Positions 52,020 to 60,996 of a DNA stretch of 64,000 bases are shown in pieces. The DNA lies in contig NZ_JAEVYN010000001.1 in assembly GCF_016807185.1 (NCBI RefSeq), forward strand, positions 1,796,781-1,860,780. The letters run 5' to 3'. This DNA comes from Leptolyngbya sp. Cla-17. Lineage in GTDB: Bacteria; Cyanobacteriota; Cyanobacteriia; Leptolyngbyales; Leptolyngbyaceae. Numbering within the stretch: position 1 is the first letter of the stretch; every line of letters begins with the position of its first letter. Under the pieces are notes generated by a model. The model saw nothing but the letters and a program-made list of their open reading frames with translations, did no database searches and was not told the DNA's origin. A program made the translations under genes and the position numbers.

Positions 52020-53690
52020 TTAGCCGATTGAGATGTCGTTTAGTTCAATGGTCAGGGGAGCTTCGAGGGTTTGCTGAGTTTGGGCAAGAATGATTTGTAG
52101 ATGATGCCACAGGCGATCGCGCTGTTGGTGATTAAGTCGATAGTGGTGATCGTGCCGCGTAAAGAGTGGAGCCGCTGTTAATGCTTGATACTCTGCGTTT
52201 TGGCTTGACTTTGTTGTGAGCAGCATTGCTTTTGAGGGCACTAGTCCAGTCGGCAACTGCCCATTTAAAAAGTTGACCAGGGTAGATTTGCAGGCAGCAA
52301 CGTTTATGCCTTGCTGTTCTAATCGCTGCAAAATTTGGCTTGCTGAAAGTGCTTCGCTGGTTTGAATTGGCACTTTTAGCAATTCTTGCAGCAGAAAATA
52401 ATCGCTATACTGATGCCGCATGCGGTCTAACAGTTGGGGAAAACGCGGTAGCAAAGCGAGTCCTCTAGCAATGCGATTGCTAGCGAAATCAGCGCTGTTT
52501 GAGTTGGGCGCATCTTGCACGATTTGCGCTTGGGAAAACTTTTGCTGTAGCCACTGGGCGATCGCGGGAATCGAACCCGTTCCTCCAGTACAAACGACCC
52601 GTTGGATTTTATTTGCTGTCATGCCCGATTGGCTCAACAGCAAATTCAGTTCTCGATTAAGCTGCTGCAAGTAAGGAGACAGCACCCAGCTATAAAAATC
52701 CCTATGTTTAAGCGCTGTTTTGGGATAGTCTGCGATCGCTTCAACATCGTGCTGACATAGGCTCGGCTTAATTTTTCTAACAGTGTTTAAAAGTTTTTGC
52801 CCGTGGATGCTTGCTTCGAGTTGCTGTTGTAAGGCATAGCGAGCTTCTAAATCGGGTTCACCAGGCAACGGCACATCTAAGTTTCCCAAACTTAAATCAT
52901 TCCAATCTCCCTTCAGGGGATAGATTAATTGGCAAATAATATCTTGATCGATCGCGTTTCCGGCATAAGGAAGGCGACGCTGCTGCACCTCTGCACGAGT
53001 TAAATTCACCCCTGCTTGAGGAACCTGTGTCAGTGCTAGCTCAGTCGTGGTTGATCCAGCGCTGATGACGATCACCCCTCCACTTAGGGCGGTGGTGGAC
53101 TGCGAGGTGGCTCCTACTGGAATTGCTGTATTGGGCGGAGGCAACTCTGCTAATAGTGCGGCAACCACTTCCTCAATAAAAAAAATGTCCTCAGGCTGAT
53201 GCACTAATTCGGCGGCTAACACTGCTTCTCGGATATTAAACCGATAGGCATCGGATGCGCCCACGGGTTGGTTTACCACCACGCCTGCAAGATGTTGGAG
53301 CGCCGCTTGAAAGCTCTGATCATCAATACAGCCTACCCTGACATCAGGCGATCTAAGGGTCCTTAGCAGGGTTGTTAAGCTGTGCTGAATCTGAATTAGG
53401 GGAATGTGTTGATCGGGCGATCGCAACATTAGGGGTTCCCATTGCTGCGTTGTCGGTGAAAAATAGGGAATAGCACTATTGAGGTAGGGCTTGAAGCTGT
53501 GTAGCCCAGATGGGATAGCCGCTAAAGACAACGGACCTTGTGGCGTGTTCTTCACCCAGGCGATCGCGGATTGCTGCTCCGTCTCTGCATTCAACAAGCT
53601 AGTTGATAAGGCTGTTGTGCCGATATCAATACCTAAATACCAGGGCGATCGCGCTGTCCTCTCCGTTTCGCTTGCATTAAAGCGACCCAA
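52020..53690 (-). CDS. Hsp70/actin-fold ATPase-like protein
   Basis: A 556-residue protein with an actin/Hsp70 nucleotide-binding fold: phosphate-1 YLGIDIGTTALSTSLLN, phosphate-2 position VIVISAGSTTTELAL, and adenosine motif VVCTGGTGSIPAIAQWLQQKF. The phosphate-2 Asp of canonical Hsp70 (DLGGGT) is replaced by Ser here (SAGSTT). There is no standard substrate-binding domain; the C-terminal ~130 residues are helical (ALSASQILQRLEQQGINVA) and unlike DnaK. It lies 35 bp downstream of the 1040-residue coiled-coil gene on the same strand, so the two are almost surely one operon. Function not established. Confidence 0.82.
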   Translation of the reverse strand: MGRFNASETERTARSPWYLGIDIGTTALSTSLLNAETEQQSAIAWVKNTPQGPLSLAAIPSGLHSFKPYLNSAIPYFSPTTQQWEPLMLRSPDQHIPLIQIQHSLTTLLRTLRSPDVRVGCIDDQSFQAALQHLAGVVVNQPVGASDAYRFNIREAVLAAELVHQPEDIFFIEEVVAALLAELPPPNTAIPVGATSQSTTALSGGVIVISAGSTTTELALTQVPQAGVNLTRAEVQQRRLPYAGNAIDQDIICQLIYPLKGDWNDLSLGNLDVPLPGEPDLEARYALQQQLEASIHGQKLLNTVRKIKPSLCQHDVEAIADYPKTALKHRDFYSWVLSPYLQQLNRELNLLLSQSGMTANKIQRVVCTGGTGSIPAIAQWLQQKFSQAQIVQDAPNSNSADFASNRIARGLALLPRFPQLLDRMRHQYSDYFLLQELLKVPIQTSEALSASQILQRLEQQGINVAACKSTLVNFLNGQLPTGLVPSKAMLLTTKSSQNAEYQALTAAPLFTRHDHHYRLNHQQRDRLWHHLQIILAQTQQTLEAPLTIELNDISIG

Positions 53691-53725
53691 GTTTGTCTCA
53701 TCCGAATCCCTTAGGACGTTTGCGT

Positions 53726-56700
53726 TTAGGGCTTCTTTTTTTTTTCTTTAGCCTGCTCGTTCACTGCAGAAGGCTGTAACGAAGTAGACTTACCCAACAA
53801 ACTTTCAAACGCCTCATCTAACTGAAGGTTAATCGGGGGATTAAGCGGTGGATTCTCTGGCGAAGAGGTGGTTGCCAGCAGATTGCTAGTATTCTCCTGC
53901 GAACCAATGCCAGACGACGATGGAGGCATGGATGGAGTTTCTATCAAGAAATCGCCCAACTCTTCCAGTTTCAAAGGAGGCTTTTCCTCAGTAGACTGCT
54001 GCCCATAGTCAGGTTTGAAGGGCAAAATTTCCTTTGCCGGGGGGCGTGGTGCCGGGGATGCTGTGACCTGAACTGAAGGGGCATCACCAAAGAGGTCATC
54101 CATGCCTTCTAGAGTGAAGGGTAGAGAAACCTCCGTACCGTTGGGTAGGGGACTACTGGAAGCGCCAAAGAAATCCTGCATTCCCAAGGAAGATAGGGAA
54201 GAATCGGCGAGGTTGTACTGGGGCACAGGGGGGGGAGGCACTGACTCAATGGATGAGGCATCTCCAAACAAGTCATCCATGCCTTCTAGAGTAAAGGGCA
54301 GGGAGCTATCGTCTGCGTCTTGGAGGGATGGTAAAAATTGAGCAGTGACCGTAGATGTCTGCTCAGTAGGGCTTTGAGCTTCTTGAGGTGAAAAGGTGGG
54401 TAGACTTGAACTAATGACAGACGGCGGTAAAACTGGAGGACTAACGTTAGGAGCATCATCGAACAAGGTGCCAAATTCTTCAACAGTGAGATCAGCGCGA
54501 TCGCTTGAGAATTGTTCATGATGTTGTGCTGTTTCTTGAGTATCTTCCAGAAGTAGAGAAAACTCATCTAGCAATGGCATGTCATTCAATGGAATATCAC
54601 TGGTGCCTAGATCGGGTTGCCAGGTTGTGGAATCTTCTAGGTTAGATAAATCTTCACTAAGGCTACTGAGTGTGAAATCATCCAGGTTGAGACTCAAGTT
54701 AGCGACTTCATGAAACGCATCGGGCAAAAGGTTTTCATCGAGCGCAGCGCGAGTAAATTGATCTTCTCTTCCTTCTAAAGCAAACTCAGAGTCGGGCAAA
54801 CCAATTGTGAGAGCATCCGACTGCATCGATTGAGGACTATTAGCCGTGGGTGCAGTATCTTGCAGTGAAGCCCAGTCAAAGGCGGTCTCCGGGGGATCGA
54901 CGGGTGTCGATTGTGCCGACTCTAAAGGGAAATCTTGGAATAAATCGCTTAAGGAGCCGGTACCATCCGGTTCTAAAGAAAAAGGTTCCAAATCTGCTAG
55001 TAATGATTCCGTTTCAGCGGTGAGAGGATATGGCTCTGTAGAGGGAGTAGCAACAGAGTCATCGTCAAACAAACTGGCGGGTAACTCAGTGATGGAAGTT
55101 GTTTCGGCTGCGGCGGCTTCAAAAAAGAGTTCAGGCAACTCCAACTCGTCGGTAGACTCAAACGTGAGGTCAGCTAAAGTCGCTAAATGGTCAATGTCAT
55201 CAAGTTCAGCAGGTTCAAGATTCGTGGCTTCTGGGAAAAAGTCATTTGCGCGATCGCTGAAGGGCGCGATCGCGCTTTGTGTAACAAATTCGTTTTCCTC
55301 TGGTTCAGCTTGATCAGCCTGAGCGAGCGCGCTATCACCAAACAAGCTTTGGTAGAACTCATCTTGCTCAACGGAAGTATCTTCTACAGCCGATACTGAA
55401 TTCTCAGAGGAGGGCACTTTCACCAGGCTAAGAATTTGATCAATTTGCACGTCTGTATCTTGAAGCATGGTGCCAGTGAGAGGATTGGTCAGTTCACTGC
55501 TTAATTCTTCCAGCAGCTTAAGAGCCTCATCCAGTTCGGCGGTGTCTTTGCTCGGCAGAGTCAAATCTGATGCAGACACATCAGATGCAGGCGCATTAGA
55601 ACCCGCGATCGCTGCGTCACTCAAATGTGAAAAATCTACTTCAAGCTGAGCAGAGGCAGAATTGTTCAATGGAATGCCCAAATCCAGAGAGTTTGAGGTT
55701 AATTCTGTGACATCAAAATTGCTAGTGTCTGCTGATCTCAACCAAGATTCTAAGGCTGCATCTAACTCCGGCATCAGCGGTAGGCTCTTGTCCTCAGCAG
55801 TAGCCCCAATTAGGTCGGCAGTAGATAAATCAGTTGCCAATACTTCCATACCTGGATAGGGGAAATTTGGGCTAGGGCTGAGCGAGATCGATGGCTTAGC
55901 GATCACCGATTCCGAAAGTGTCTCAGGCACAGGCTTAAATGACTCTATGCGTGCTGGGTTTGCCGCTTCTGGGTTTATTGCTGCTCGCCCTTGAGCCAAC
56001 GAGTGTAGATAAGATGATGCTTCTTGATTTAACTGCTGCGTCAATTCGTTAATCAGTGCCTTAAACGCGACTTCGCTCTGTTGACCCAAGCTGTACATTC
56101 GCTCTAATCCATGAGTCAGCGATGTTTGATAGGCTTGGATGTTTCGCTGGAGTGACTCAAATACAATATTGAGCGTGGAATCTAAATTGACTAGCATCTG
56201 GTCAGAGCGCGATCGCAATATCTGCAATTGCTCATATTGAGGATTGGCGAGAGCACCCGGCAACGGTTCTCCTAAACTGCTAGGATTTGCCCCACCGGAA
56301 AGCGCCTGAGCCTGAAGATTGCCCAAAGTCTGCCCCATTTGCTGAGACAAACTCTCTTGTAATCGGCTCATCAGCACTTGAATCAATTCATCAGTAAATT
56401 GTTGCTGGTTAGGAGCTGAAGCCACCGTCTGATTTCGTCGCTCAGCTTCTAAATGGCTAATTTCTTTTGTTAGCAATTCTCGCCGCTGCCGCAAACTCTC
56501 TAGATCAACTTGCATCGGCTGCATGACGCTTGCCCGCAGATAGCTCATCTCTTGCAGAATGGTTTGCATCATTTGCTGAGTATCTACTACTGGCGATCGC
56601 GACACGGAAGCACCAAACGGATAGAACTCTGGCGGATAGCCTATGGGCGAAGCAGCTTCTGTTGGACGCAACCCGTCTACAGGCAACTGCTGCTGAAGAA

Positions 56701-56848
56701 CCACTAAATAGTTACGAACTCGCTCCAAAACTTGCCGCTGTTGAGCAAGCTCTCCAGACATGACCCACGGCAAGCGAGAATGTGTCTTCTGTAAGACGCT
56801 GTCAATTTCAGCAATTAAGGCTTGGATTTGATCCTTCTGAGAAGTCAC
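53726..56848 (-). CDS. Large coiled-coil and acidic repeat protein, partner of Hsp70-like
   Basis: A 1040-residue protein. Residues ~1-290 are helical and coiled-coil (QALIAEIDSVLQKTHSRLP; LESLRQRRELLTKEISHLEA). Residues ~340-1020 are acidic, low complexity and probably disordered. A short motif recurs: LPFTLEGMDDLFGDA (~850 and ~909), LSSLGMQDFFGAS (~883), LTVEEFGTLFDDA (~783), LKLEELGDFLIET (~958) and INLQLDEAFESLLG (~1004). The basic end is KEKKKKP. No signal or membrane segment. The motif has the form of a repeated short binding element, perhaps for the Hsp70-like neighbour. No known family could be assigned. Confidence 0.78.
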   Translation of the reverse strand: MTSQKDQIQALIAEIDSVLQKTHSRLPWVMSGELAQQRQVLERVRNYLVVLQQQLPVDGLRPTEAASPIGYPPEFYPFGASVSRSPVVDTQQMMQTILQEMSYLRASVMQPMQVDLESLRQRRELLTKEISHLEAERRNQTVASAPNQQQFTDELIQVLMSRLQESLSQQMGQTLGNLQAQALSGGANPSSLGEPLPGALANPQYEQLQILRSRSDQMLVNLDSTLNIVFESLQRNIQAYQTSLTHGLERMYSLGQQSEVAFKALINELTQQLNQEASSYLHSLAQGRAAINPEAANPARIESFKPVPETLSESVIAKPSISLSPSPNFPYPGMEVLATDLSTADLIGATAEDKSLPLMPELDAALESWLRSADTSNFDVTELTSNSLDLGIPLNNSASAQLEVDFSHLSDAAIAGSNAPASDVSASDLTLPSKDTAELDEALKLLEELSSELTNPLTGTMLQDTDVQIDQILSLVKVPSSENSVSAVEDTSVEQDEFYQSLFGDSALAQADQAEPEENEFVTQSAIAPFSDRANDFFPEATNLEPAELDDIDHLATLADLTFESTDELELPELFFEAAAAETTSITELPASLFDDDSVATPSTEPYPLTAETESLLADLEPFSLEPDGTGSLSDLFQDFPLESAQSTPVDPPETAFDWASLQDTAPTANSPQSMQSDALTIGLPDSEFALEGREDQFTRAALDENLLPDAFHEVANLSLNLDDFTLSSLSEDLSNLEDSTTWQPDLGTSDIPLNDMPLLDEFSLLLEDTQETAQHHEQFSSDRADLTVEEFGTLFDDAPNVSPPVLPPSVISSSLPTFSPQEAQSPTEQTSTVTAQFLPSLQDADDSSLPFTLEGMDDLFGDASSIESVPPPPVPQYNLADSSLSSLGMQDFFGASSSPLPNGTEVSLPFTLEGMDDLFGDAPSVQVTASPAPRPPAKEILPFKPDYGQQSTEEKPPLKLEELGDFLIETPSMPPSSSGIGSQENTSNLLATTSSPENPPLNPPINLQLDEAFESLLGKSTSLQPSAVNEQAKEKKKKP
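54081..54127 (-). repeat. 47-bp direct repeat inside the coiled-coil gene, copy 1
   Basis: Encodes the second LPFTLEGMDDLFGDA block. 41 of 47 bases match 54258-54304, so the motif arose by recent internal duplication. Confidence 0.75.
54258..54304 (-). repeat. 47-bp direct repeat inside the coiled-coil gene, copy 2
   Basis: Encodes the first LPFTLEGMDDLFGDA block, offset 177 bp (59 codons) from the other copy, so the reading frame is kept. Confidence 0.75.
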
Positions 56849-57468
56849 AATGTAGCCCCTGACTAATAAACGAGGAAGGAGAATACAAGGTATAGCGGCA
56901 TCTTCTGGCTCATACTCTTGAGCAAACGTGTTTCAGGACTGGGCTGAGATAAAGCTCACCTCAACATTATTAATGATTTTGAAACTCGGCAGTAGATGAT
57001 AAACCGCTAAACATTGCTAATACTCTAGTTTGCCCATTGCCTACAATTACTGTTCCATCTTTAGAATGTGTCACAATTCAACCAACAGATATTGTTGTAC
57101 AAAGTGATAGAAGTGTACGTCAGGAAACCAGGAAAATAACAACTTTTTGGAAAACTATACTACTATCGTGAGCGATGGTTCGAGTGCATCGTATTTGTAA
57201 AGCTTTATTAAAAACCGTGGGAGATGCCATCAGTAAAAACCTAGTGGCATCATAGAATGCATAGTGCTGAGGAATCCCCTCTGAGGTTACTGTGTCTCCT
57301 ATTAGAACTACTGTGTGTGGATAATTTGAGAAACGCAGAATTTTCATAATTCAAAGTTTCTGTGAATTTTTAAGTAAACCCAATTGAATTACTTGAATCA
57401 AATCCTAACGAGTAAACTATTATCTATCCTGACCTGAAGTCTATTGCTGTATCCTGAAGTATCGCTCG
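56849..57468. other. Intergenic region, 620 bp
   Basis: The largest gene-free stretch in the window, between the coiled-coil gene and the Crp/Fnr gene. A 75-codon minus-strand frame (57120-57347) has no ribosome site or family resemblance. It is AT-rich; the part next to 57469 repeats CCTGAAGT twice (near 57430-57460), a possible but unproved regulatory element. Confidence 0.4.
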
Positions 57469-58176
57469 ATGGAAGATCGATTGAGTCCTCGAGACATCCC
57501 CGCTAGTATTTTAATTCGCTCTTCCCTCTTCTTTGAAGGATTGCCCGAAGCGGCAGTAGAAAGGGCGACGATGAACGTAGTAACCCGCAACCATCCTCCT
57601 AATCAAGTGATTTTGTTGGAGAATGATTGGGGGAGTTCTGTGTATTTTATTTTGAGTGGGTGGGTCAAAATCCGCACCTACAACTTGGATGGTAAGGAAG
57701 TTACCTTGAACATTTTGGGTAAAGGTGAGCTGTTTGGTGAGATGGCTCCCCTAGACGAGGTGCCTCGCTCTACAGATGTGATTACCCTGGCTCCCACTGT
57801 CATTGGCAATATGCCTGCTCAAGATTTTGTGCGGCTCCTAACCACTGAGCCGCAGTCAGGGATTCGCTTGGCAAAACTGATGGCGCGTCGTTTGCGGCAA
57901 GTCAATCGCCGTTTGCGCCTGCGCGAGTCGGATAGTGTGTCGCGGGTCGCAGATATTTTGCTATTCTTGGCGGAAGGACAGGGTAAAGCCAGCGCTAGCG
58001 GAACGGGAACAGAAATTCCTAATTTGCCTCATCGGGAACTAAGCAGCCTCAGCGGTCTAGCACGGGAAACCGTCACCCGTGTACTCAGCAAGCTCGAAAA
58101 GAAAGGGCTGATTACTCGTGATCGCGACTTTTTGTGCATTTCTGATGCCCATGCCCTAGAACAACTAATGTTGTAG
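57469..58176 (+). CDS. Crp/Fnr-family transcription regulator
   Basis: A 235-residue regulator. The N-terminal cyclic-nucleotide-binding beta barrel has VYFILSGWVKIRTYNLDGKEV and GELFGEMAPLDEVPRSTDV, where GEMA and the Arg-Ser-Thr match the phosphate-binding cassette, so cAMP or a similar ligand is possible. No Fe-S Cys cluster is present, excluding classic Fnr. The C-terminal winged helix has ELSSLSGLARETVTRVLSKLEKKGLI. It is not NtcA by its effector region. The PfkB kinase follows 70 bp later, possibly co-transcribed. Confidence 0.93.
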   Translation: MEDRLSPRDIPASILIRSSLFFEGLPEAAVERATMNVVTRNHPPNQVILLENDWGSSVYFILSGWVKIRTYNLDGKEVTLNILGKGELFGEMAPLDEVPRSTDVITLAPTVIGNMPAQDFVRLLTTEPQSGIRLAKLMARRLRQVNRRLRLRESDSVSRVADILLFLAEGQGKASASGTGTEIPNLPHRELSSLSGLARETVTRVLSKLEKKGLITRDRDFLCISDAHALEQLML

Positions 58177-58246
58177 ATGCTGCGAGGTTGGGTGGAATAT
58201 CGAAATATAGGGTGTTACAAGATAGAGTTTTTAAGTTTAAATTTTG

Positions 58247-59221
58247 ATGACTAACCCTCGTGTTCTCTGTTTTGGCGAAATTCTGTTTGACTTTTTGTCA
58301 GATCAGCCTGGCTCACCCTACGAACAAGTTGCCTCTTGGACTCCCTACCCCGGAGGGGCACCCGCCAACGTTGCCTGTGCATTAGTAAAACTGGGTACGT
58401 CTAGTGGTTTTGTTGGTTGTGTAGGCGAAGACGATCTAGGCAATATTTTGGTGAGGCTGCTGCAAGAAACCCAGGTGAACATCGATGGAGTGCAGCGCCA
58501 TGCCACTGCACCAACCCGTGGGGTATATGTGGTTCGTTCTGAAACGGGCGATCGCGCTTTTGCAGGGTTTGGAAATATCGACACGTCTGAATTTGCCGAT
58601 ACTCAGCTTCAAGCCGATCAGCTTCCTGTTGAATTGTTCAAGACAGCGGAGTTTTTAGTGTTGGGCAGTCTGGAAATGGCATATCCCAACAGCTATGAGG
58701 CAACCATGCAAGCCATTCAACTGGCTAAACAGTTCAACACTAAAATTTTGCTAGATGTGAACTGGCGACCCGTGTTTTGGGATGATCCGGCAGCTGCTCC
58801 CGCTGTCATTCATCAGTTGGTGAAACAGGCGGACTTTCTTAAATTATCGGATGAAGAGGCAGAGTGGCTGTTTGAAACAACCGATCCCAGCGCGATCGCA
58901 AATCAAGTTGGGGATATATCAGGCGTGTTGGTGACTGCTGGAGAAAAAGGCTGCGCTTACTGGCTACAGGGTAATCAAGGCAAAATTCATGCTTTTGCGA
59001 TTGATGTCGAAGACACCACCGGAGCCGGAGATAGTTTTTTGGCAGGTTTTTTACACCAACTCTGTCAGCGTGGCATTCAAAGTTTGGAGACGGCTGATAC
59101 TGCCTACGCGATTGTCCGATATGCGAGTGCTGTGGGCGCGATGACGACCACCCGGTCTGGCGCGATCGCAGCTCAGCCGATCGCCGCCGAAGTGGAAGCC
59201 TTTCTGCAACTCAACCAATAG
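58247..59221 (+). CDS. PfkB-family sugar kinase (fructokinase-like)
   Basis: A 324-residue kinase from ATG 58247. PfkB signature 1 (YPGGAPANVACALVKLG) and signature 2 (DVEDTTGAGDSFLAGFLHQL with the catalytic Asp) are intact, and GEILFDFL starts the protein as in fructokinases. It phosphorylates a furanose, most likely fructose at position 6. This would complement a sucrose-splitting invertase such as the GH100 enzyme at 629-2005, although the two genes are far apart. Followed directly by a decayed gene remnant. Confidence 0.92.
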   Translation: MTNPRVLCFGEILFDFLSDQPGSPYEQVASWTPYPGGAPANVACALVKLGTSSGFVGCVGEDDLGNILVRLLQETQVNIDGVQRHATAPTRGVYVVRSETGDRAFAGFGNIDTSEFADTQLQADQLPVELFKTAEFLVLGSLEMAYPNSYEATMQAIQLAKQFNTKILLDVNWRPVFWDDPAAAPAVIHQLVKQADFLKLSDEEAEWLFETTDPSAIANQVGDISGVLVTAGEKGCAYWLQGNQGKIHAFAIDVEDTTGAGDSFLAGFLHQLCQRGIQSLETADTAYAIVRYASAVGAMTTTRSGAIAAQPIAAEVEAFLQLNQ

Positions 59222-59644
59222 AGGCTGATACTACCTTCCTCAGAGGTTGCACAGTTAATGCTCAGGGAGACCAAAAGCAGATTCATCAATTTTTCCAGTC
59301 CAACTTAGCCAGTTTGGATGAGTCTCTGTTGAAAGCTTTGCCGGGAGGGTTATCTCTGACAACAGATAAATTGCTGGAAAATCGAGAAGCCATTGCGGCT
59401 CTTTTTTGGCTTTTGGTGATGCAAATCAGCATTTCCAGCTGGGCGATCGATGGCTAAATCTGGAACTAGGCATCACCGCTTATCCCCTGGCTTTGAAAGT
59501 ATGTCTCCGCAAGTATTTCCAGAAAATTTGGCTGGGGCGCAAAACGACTTGGACAATAATAGCCAACGCATTTGGGGTGATAGGGCGAAGAATCTAGAAC
59601 TGGCAATCACCGTCTATGAGAATGTGCAGGTTTATACCCGCTAG
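59221..59644 (+). pseudogene. Decayed TPR/CHAT-type gene fragment
   Basis: Three frames carry pieces of one protein. The first gives IHQFFQSNLASLDESLLKAL and ENREAIAALF; a frame change near 59400 gives FGDANQHFQLGDRWLNLELG; a third frame gives FPENLAGAQNDLDNNSQRIW then GDRAKNLELAITVYENVQVYTR and a TAG. The order FPLGDRxxNLELAITxYxxAL, FPENWAxxQNNLxxAYxxRIxGDRAxNLExAI is typical of large cyanobacterial TPR proteins with CHAT or kinase ends. Both the start and the long 3' repeat array are missing. It ends tail-to-tail with the YccF gene in a shared CTAG. Confidence 0.7.
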
Positions 59645-60009
59645 GCAAAATCTCGACCAAAAGGCAAGAGTGCCAGGATCATGAGTTTGAAGTGTTGCTT
59701 GGCGAAGGGTAATCCAACAATGGTTACGGCAAGAATGATGCCCCAAATTAAATGAGATAGAGCAATGCCCCAACCAAACAGCACAATCCAAATTACGTTG
59801 AAAATTGTTGTCAAAAGGTCATCTGCGTATGGTTTTGCAATGATTTCCTTGCCAAATGGGGTAAAGGTGGCAATCCCTAAATTAATGGCTTTGATGCCAA
59901 AAGGGATGCCGATGATAGTGGTGCAAATTCCTAATCCGCCAATAATGTAGCCGATGCCACTCATCAATCCACCGAAAATTAGCCAGATAATGTTCCCGAT
60001 TAAGCTCAT
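59641..60009 (-). CDS. YccF-family membrane protein
   Basis: A 122-residue protein from ATG 60009 (MSLIGNIIWLIFGGLMSGIG). Two YccF repeats: NIIWLIFGG...ICTTIIGIPFG and NVIWIVLFGW...AVTIVGLPFAKQHFKL, each one membrane hairpin with a Gly-rich turn. Inner-membrane protein of unknown function. An upstream in-frame ATG (60042) would add 11 polar residues. Ends in CTAG shared with the pseudogene. Confidence 0.88.
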   Translation of the reverse strand: MSLIGNIIWLIFGGLMSGIGYIIGGLGICTTIIGIPFGIKAINLGIATFTPFGKEIIAKPYADDLLTTIFNVIWIVLFGWGIALSHLIWGIILAVTIVGLPFAKQHFKLMILALLPFGRDFA

Positions 60010-60191
60010 GCTAAATTTCCCAGAGACACGGCATTTTTCCAACGCATGCGATCGCTATTAGCAAGACCATCACTTTTCAGAATCGCGCTTACCTCAACAC
60101 TATAAACTGCATAAATCGTAGCTCACTATAGAACGGTCAAATAGCCATACCCTATGTCACGATGAGTTATAGAACATGCAACCAGATAAAC

Positions 60192-60527
60192 ATGGCAAAT
60201 CATTCAGCCAATGAAGTAGTGAAATCTAAGCAAGCCAAAACAGCATCAGTAAAAACTTTGCAGCAAAATGAACCAGAAAAATATGCCCATTTGAGAGCAG
60301 AAGCGGCTGCACCTTATCGAGGATTGCGGAGATTTTTTTATGCGTCCTGTGCGGCGTCTGGCGCGATCGGTGGATTTATTTTTGTGATTCAACTGCTTGC
60401 AGGCCGAGGGATGGAAAACACTGGGTTGAACCTTGCGGTGCAGGTTGGCGTGGTAGCACTGATGATTTGGTTTTGGCGGTTGGAAAATCGAGCAGAACAA
60501 AAAGAGGCATCAAATCGTGAAAAATAG
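60192..60527 (+). CDS. DUF3493 (LPA1/Rep27-like) membrane protein
   Basis: A 111-residue protein from ATG 60192; ATG 60162 would add 10 residues and neither has a clear ribosome site. After a polar start, YAHLRAEAAAPYRGLRRFFYASCAASGAIGGFIFVIQLLAGRG is the core of the family named after low-PSII-accumulation 1/Rep27, followed by a second membrane helix (LAVQVGVVALMIWFW) and a basic end. Plant members have extra TPR repeats and help D1 assembly; the bacterial role is inferred from that. Confidence 0.82.
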   Translation: MANHSANEVVKSKQAKTASVKTLQQNEPEKYAHLRAEAAAPYRGLRRFFYASCAASGAIGGFIFVIQLLAGRGMENTGLNLAVQVGVVALMIWFWRLENRAEQKEASNREK

Positions 60528-60602
60528 CTTACCGTTTTGAGCGATCGCGGCAAGTCACTCAAATTCTTGTCATCTATTTTCTTTTAATAGTTCGGACAGT
60601 TT

Positions 60603-60821
60603 TTGGAGATAAACCAAGTTGTTAGGCGACTTGAACGATTACAACTTCTGAAAAGTCTTTGGCAAATTGGTCAACTGGCTTCTCAAAAATCAATGTATAA
60701 AGATCTCCAAAAGGAAACTGAGAAAGCAGCAGATTTTTTAGAAAAAGCAGCTAAAGAAAACGCTGAATTTTCTGCTTCTCGTTGGGCGCTTCAAACAAAC
60801 ATTTAGTTCATCATTGGGTAG
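60603..60821 (+). pseudogene. Remnant of a second ptuB-like HNH gene (3' end only)
   Basis: Reads EINQVVRRLERLQLLKSLWQ, IGQLASQKSMYKDLQKETEK then AADFLEKAAKENAEFSASRW, ALQTNI and a stop. It aligns residue for residue with the C-terminus of the HNH protein at 62413-63198 (RLQRLQLLKSLWQIVQLASQ...). A CAG codon of the intact gene is TAG here (60804-60806), and the frame then continues FIIG and stops, as in the intact copy. The HNH domain is missing. Similarity continues weakly into the downstream noncoding part (to about 60930 versus 63305). Confidence 0.85.
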
Positions 60822-60996
60822 ATCGCATTGATGCTTGTAAAACGCTCAGCACTCAATCGCCCCGCCTAAACTGCAAATTTAACCATAGGGCAGGTGAAGC
60901 GCCACCATAAAGCATTCAACAGCAATGGATCGACTGGTCAGTTGAAGCAACTATTGCCAGACGGTATGATTGGCGCATACGGTTCTGCTGAATACC

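Noticed and set aside
52560..52590. A tRNA T-arm-like sequence (GGGTTCGATTCCC) on the minus strand
   Set aside because: It encodes the conserved GTGSIPAI motif of the Hsp70-like gene and has no acceptor, D or anticodon stems nearby.
57120..57347. 75-codon minus-strand frame in the 620-bp gap
   Set aside because: No ribosome site, no family resemblance, and composition not protein-like at the N-terminus.
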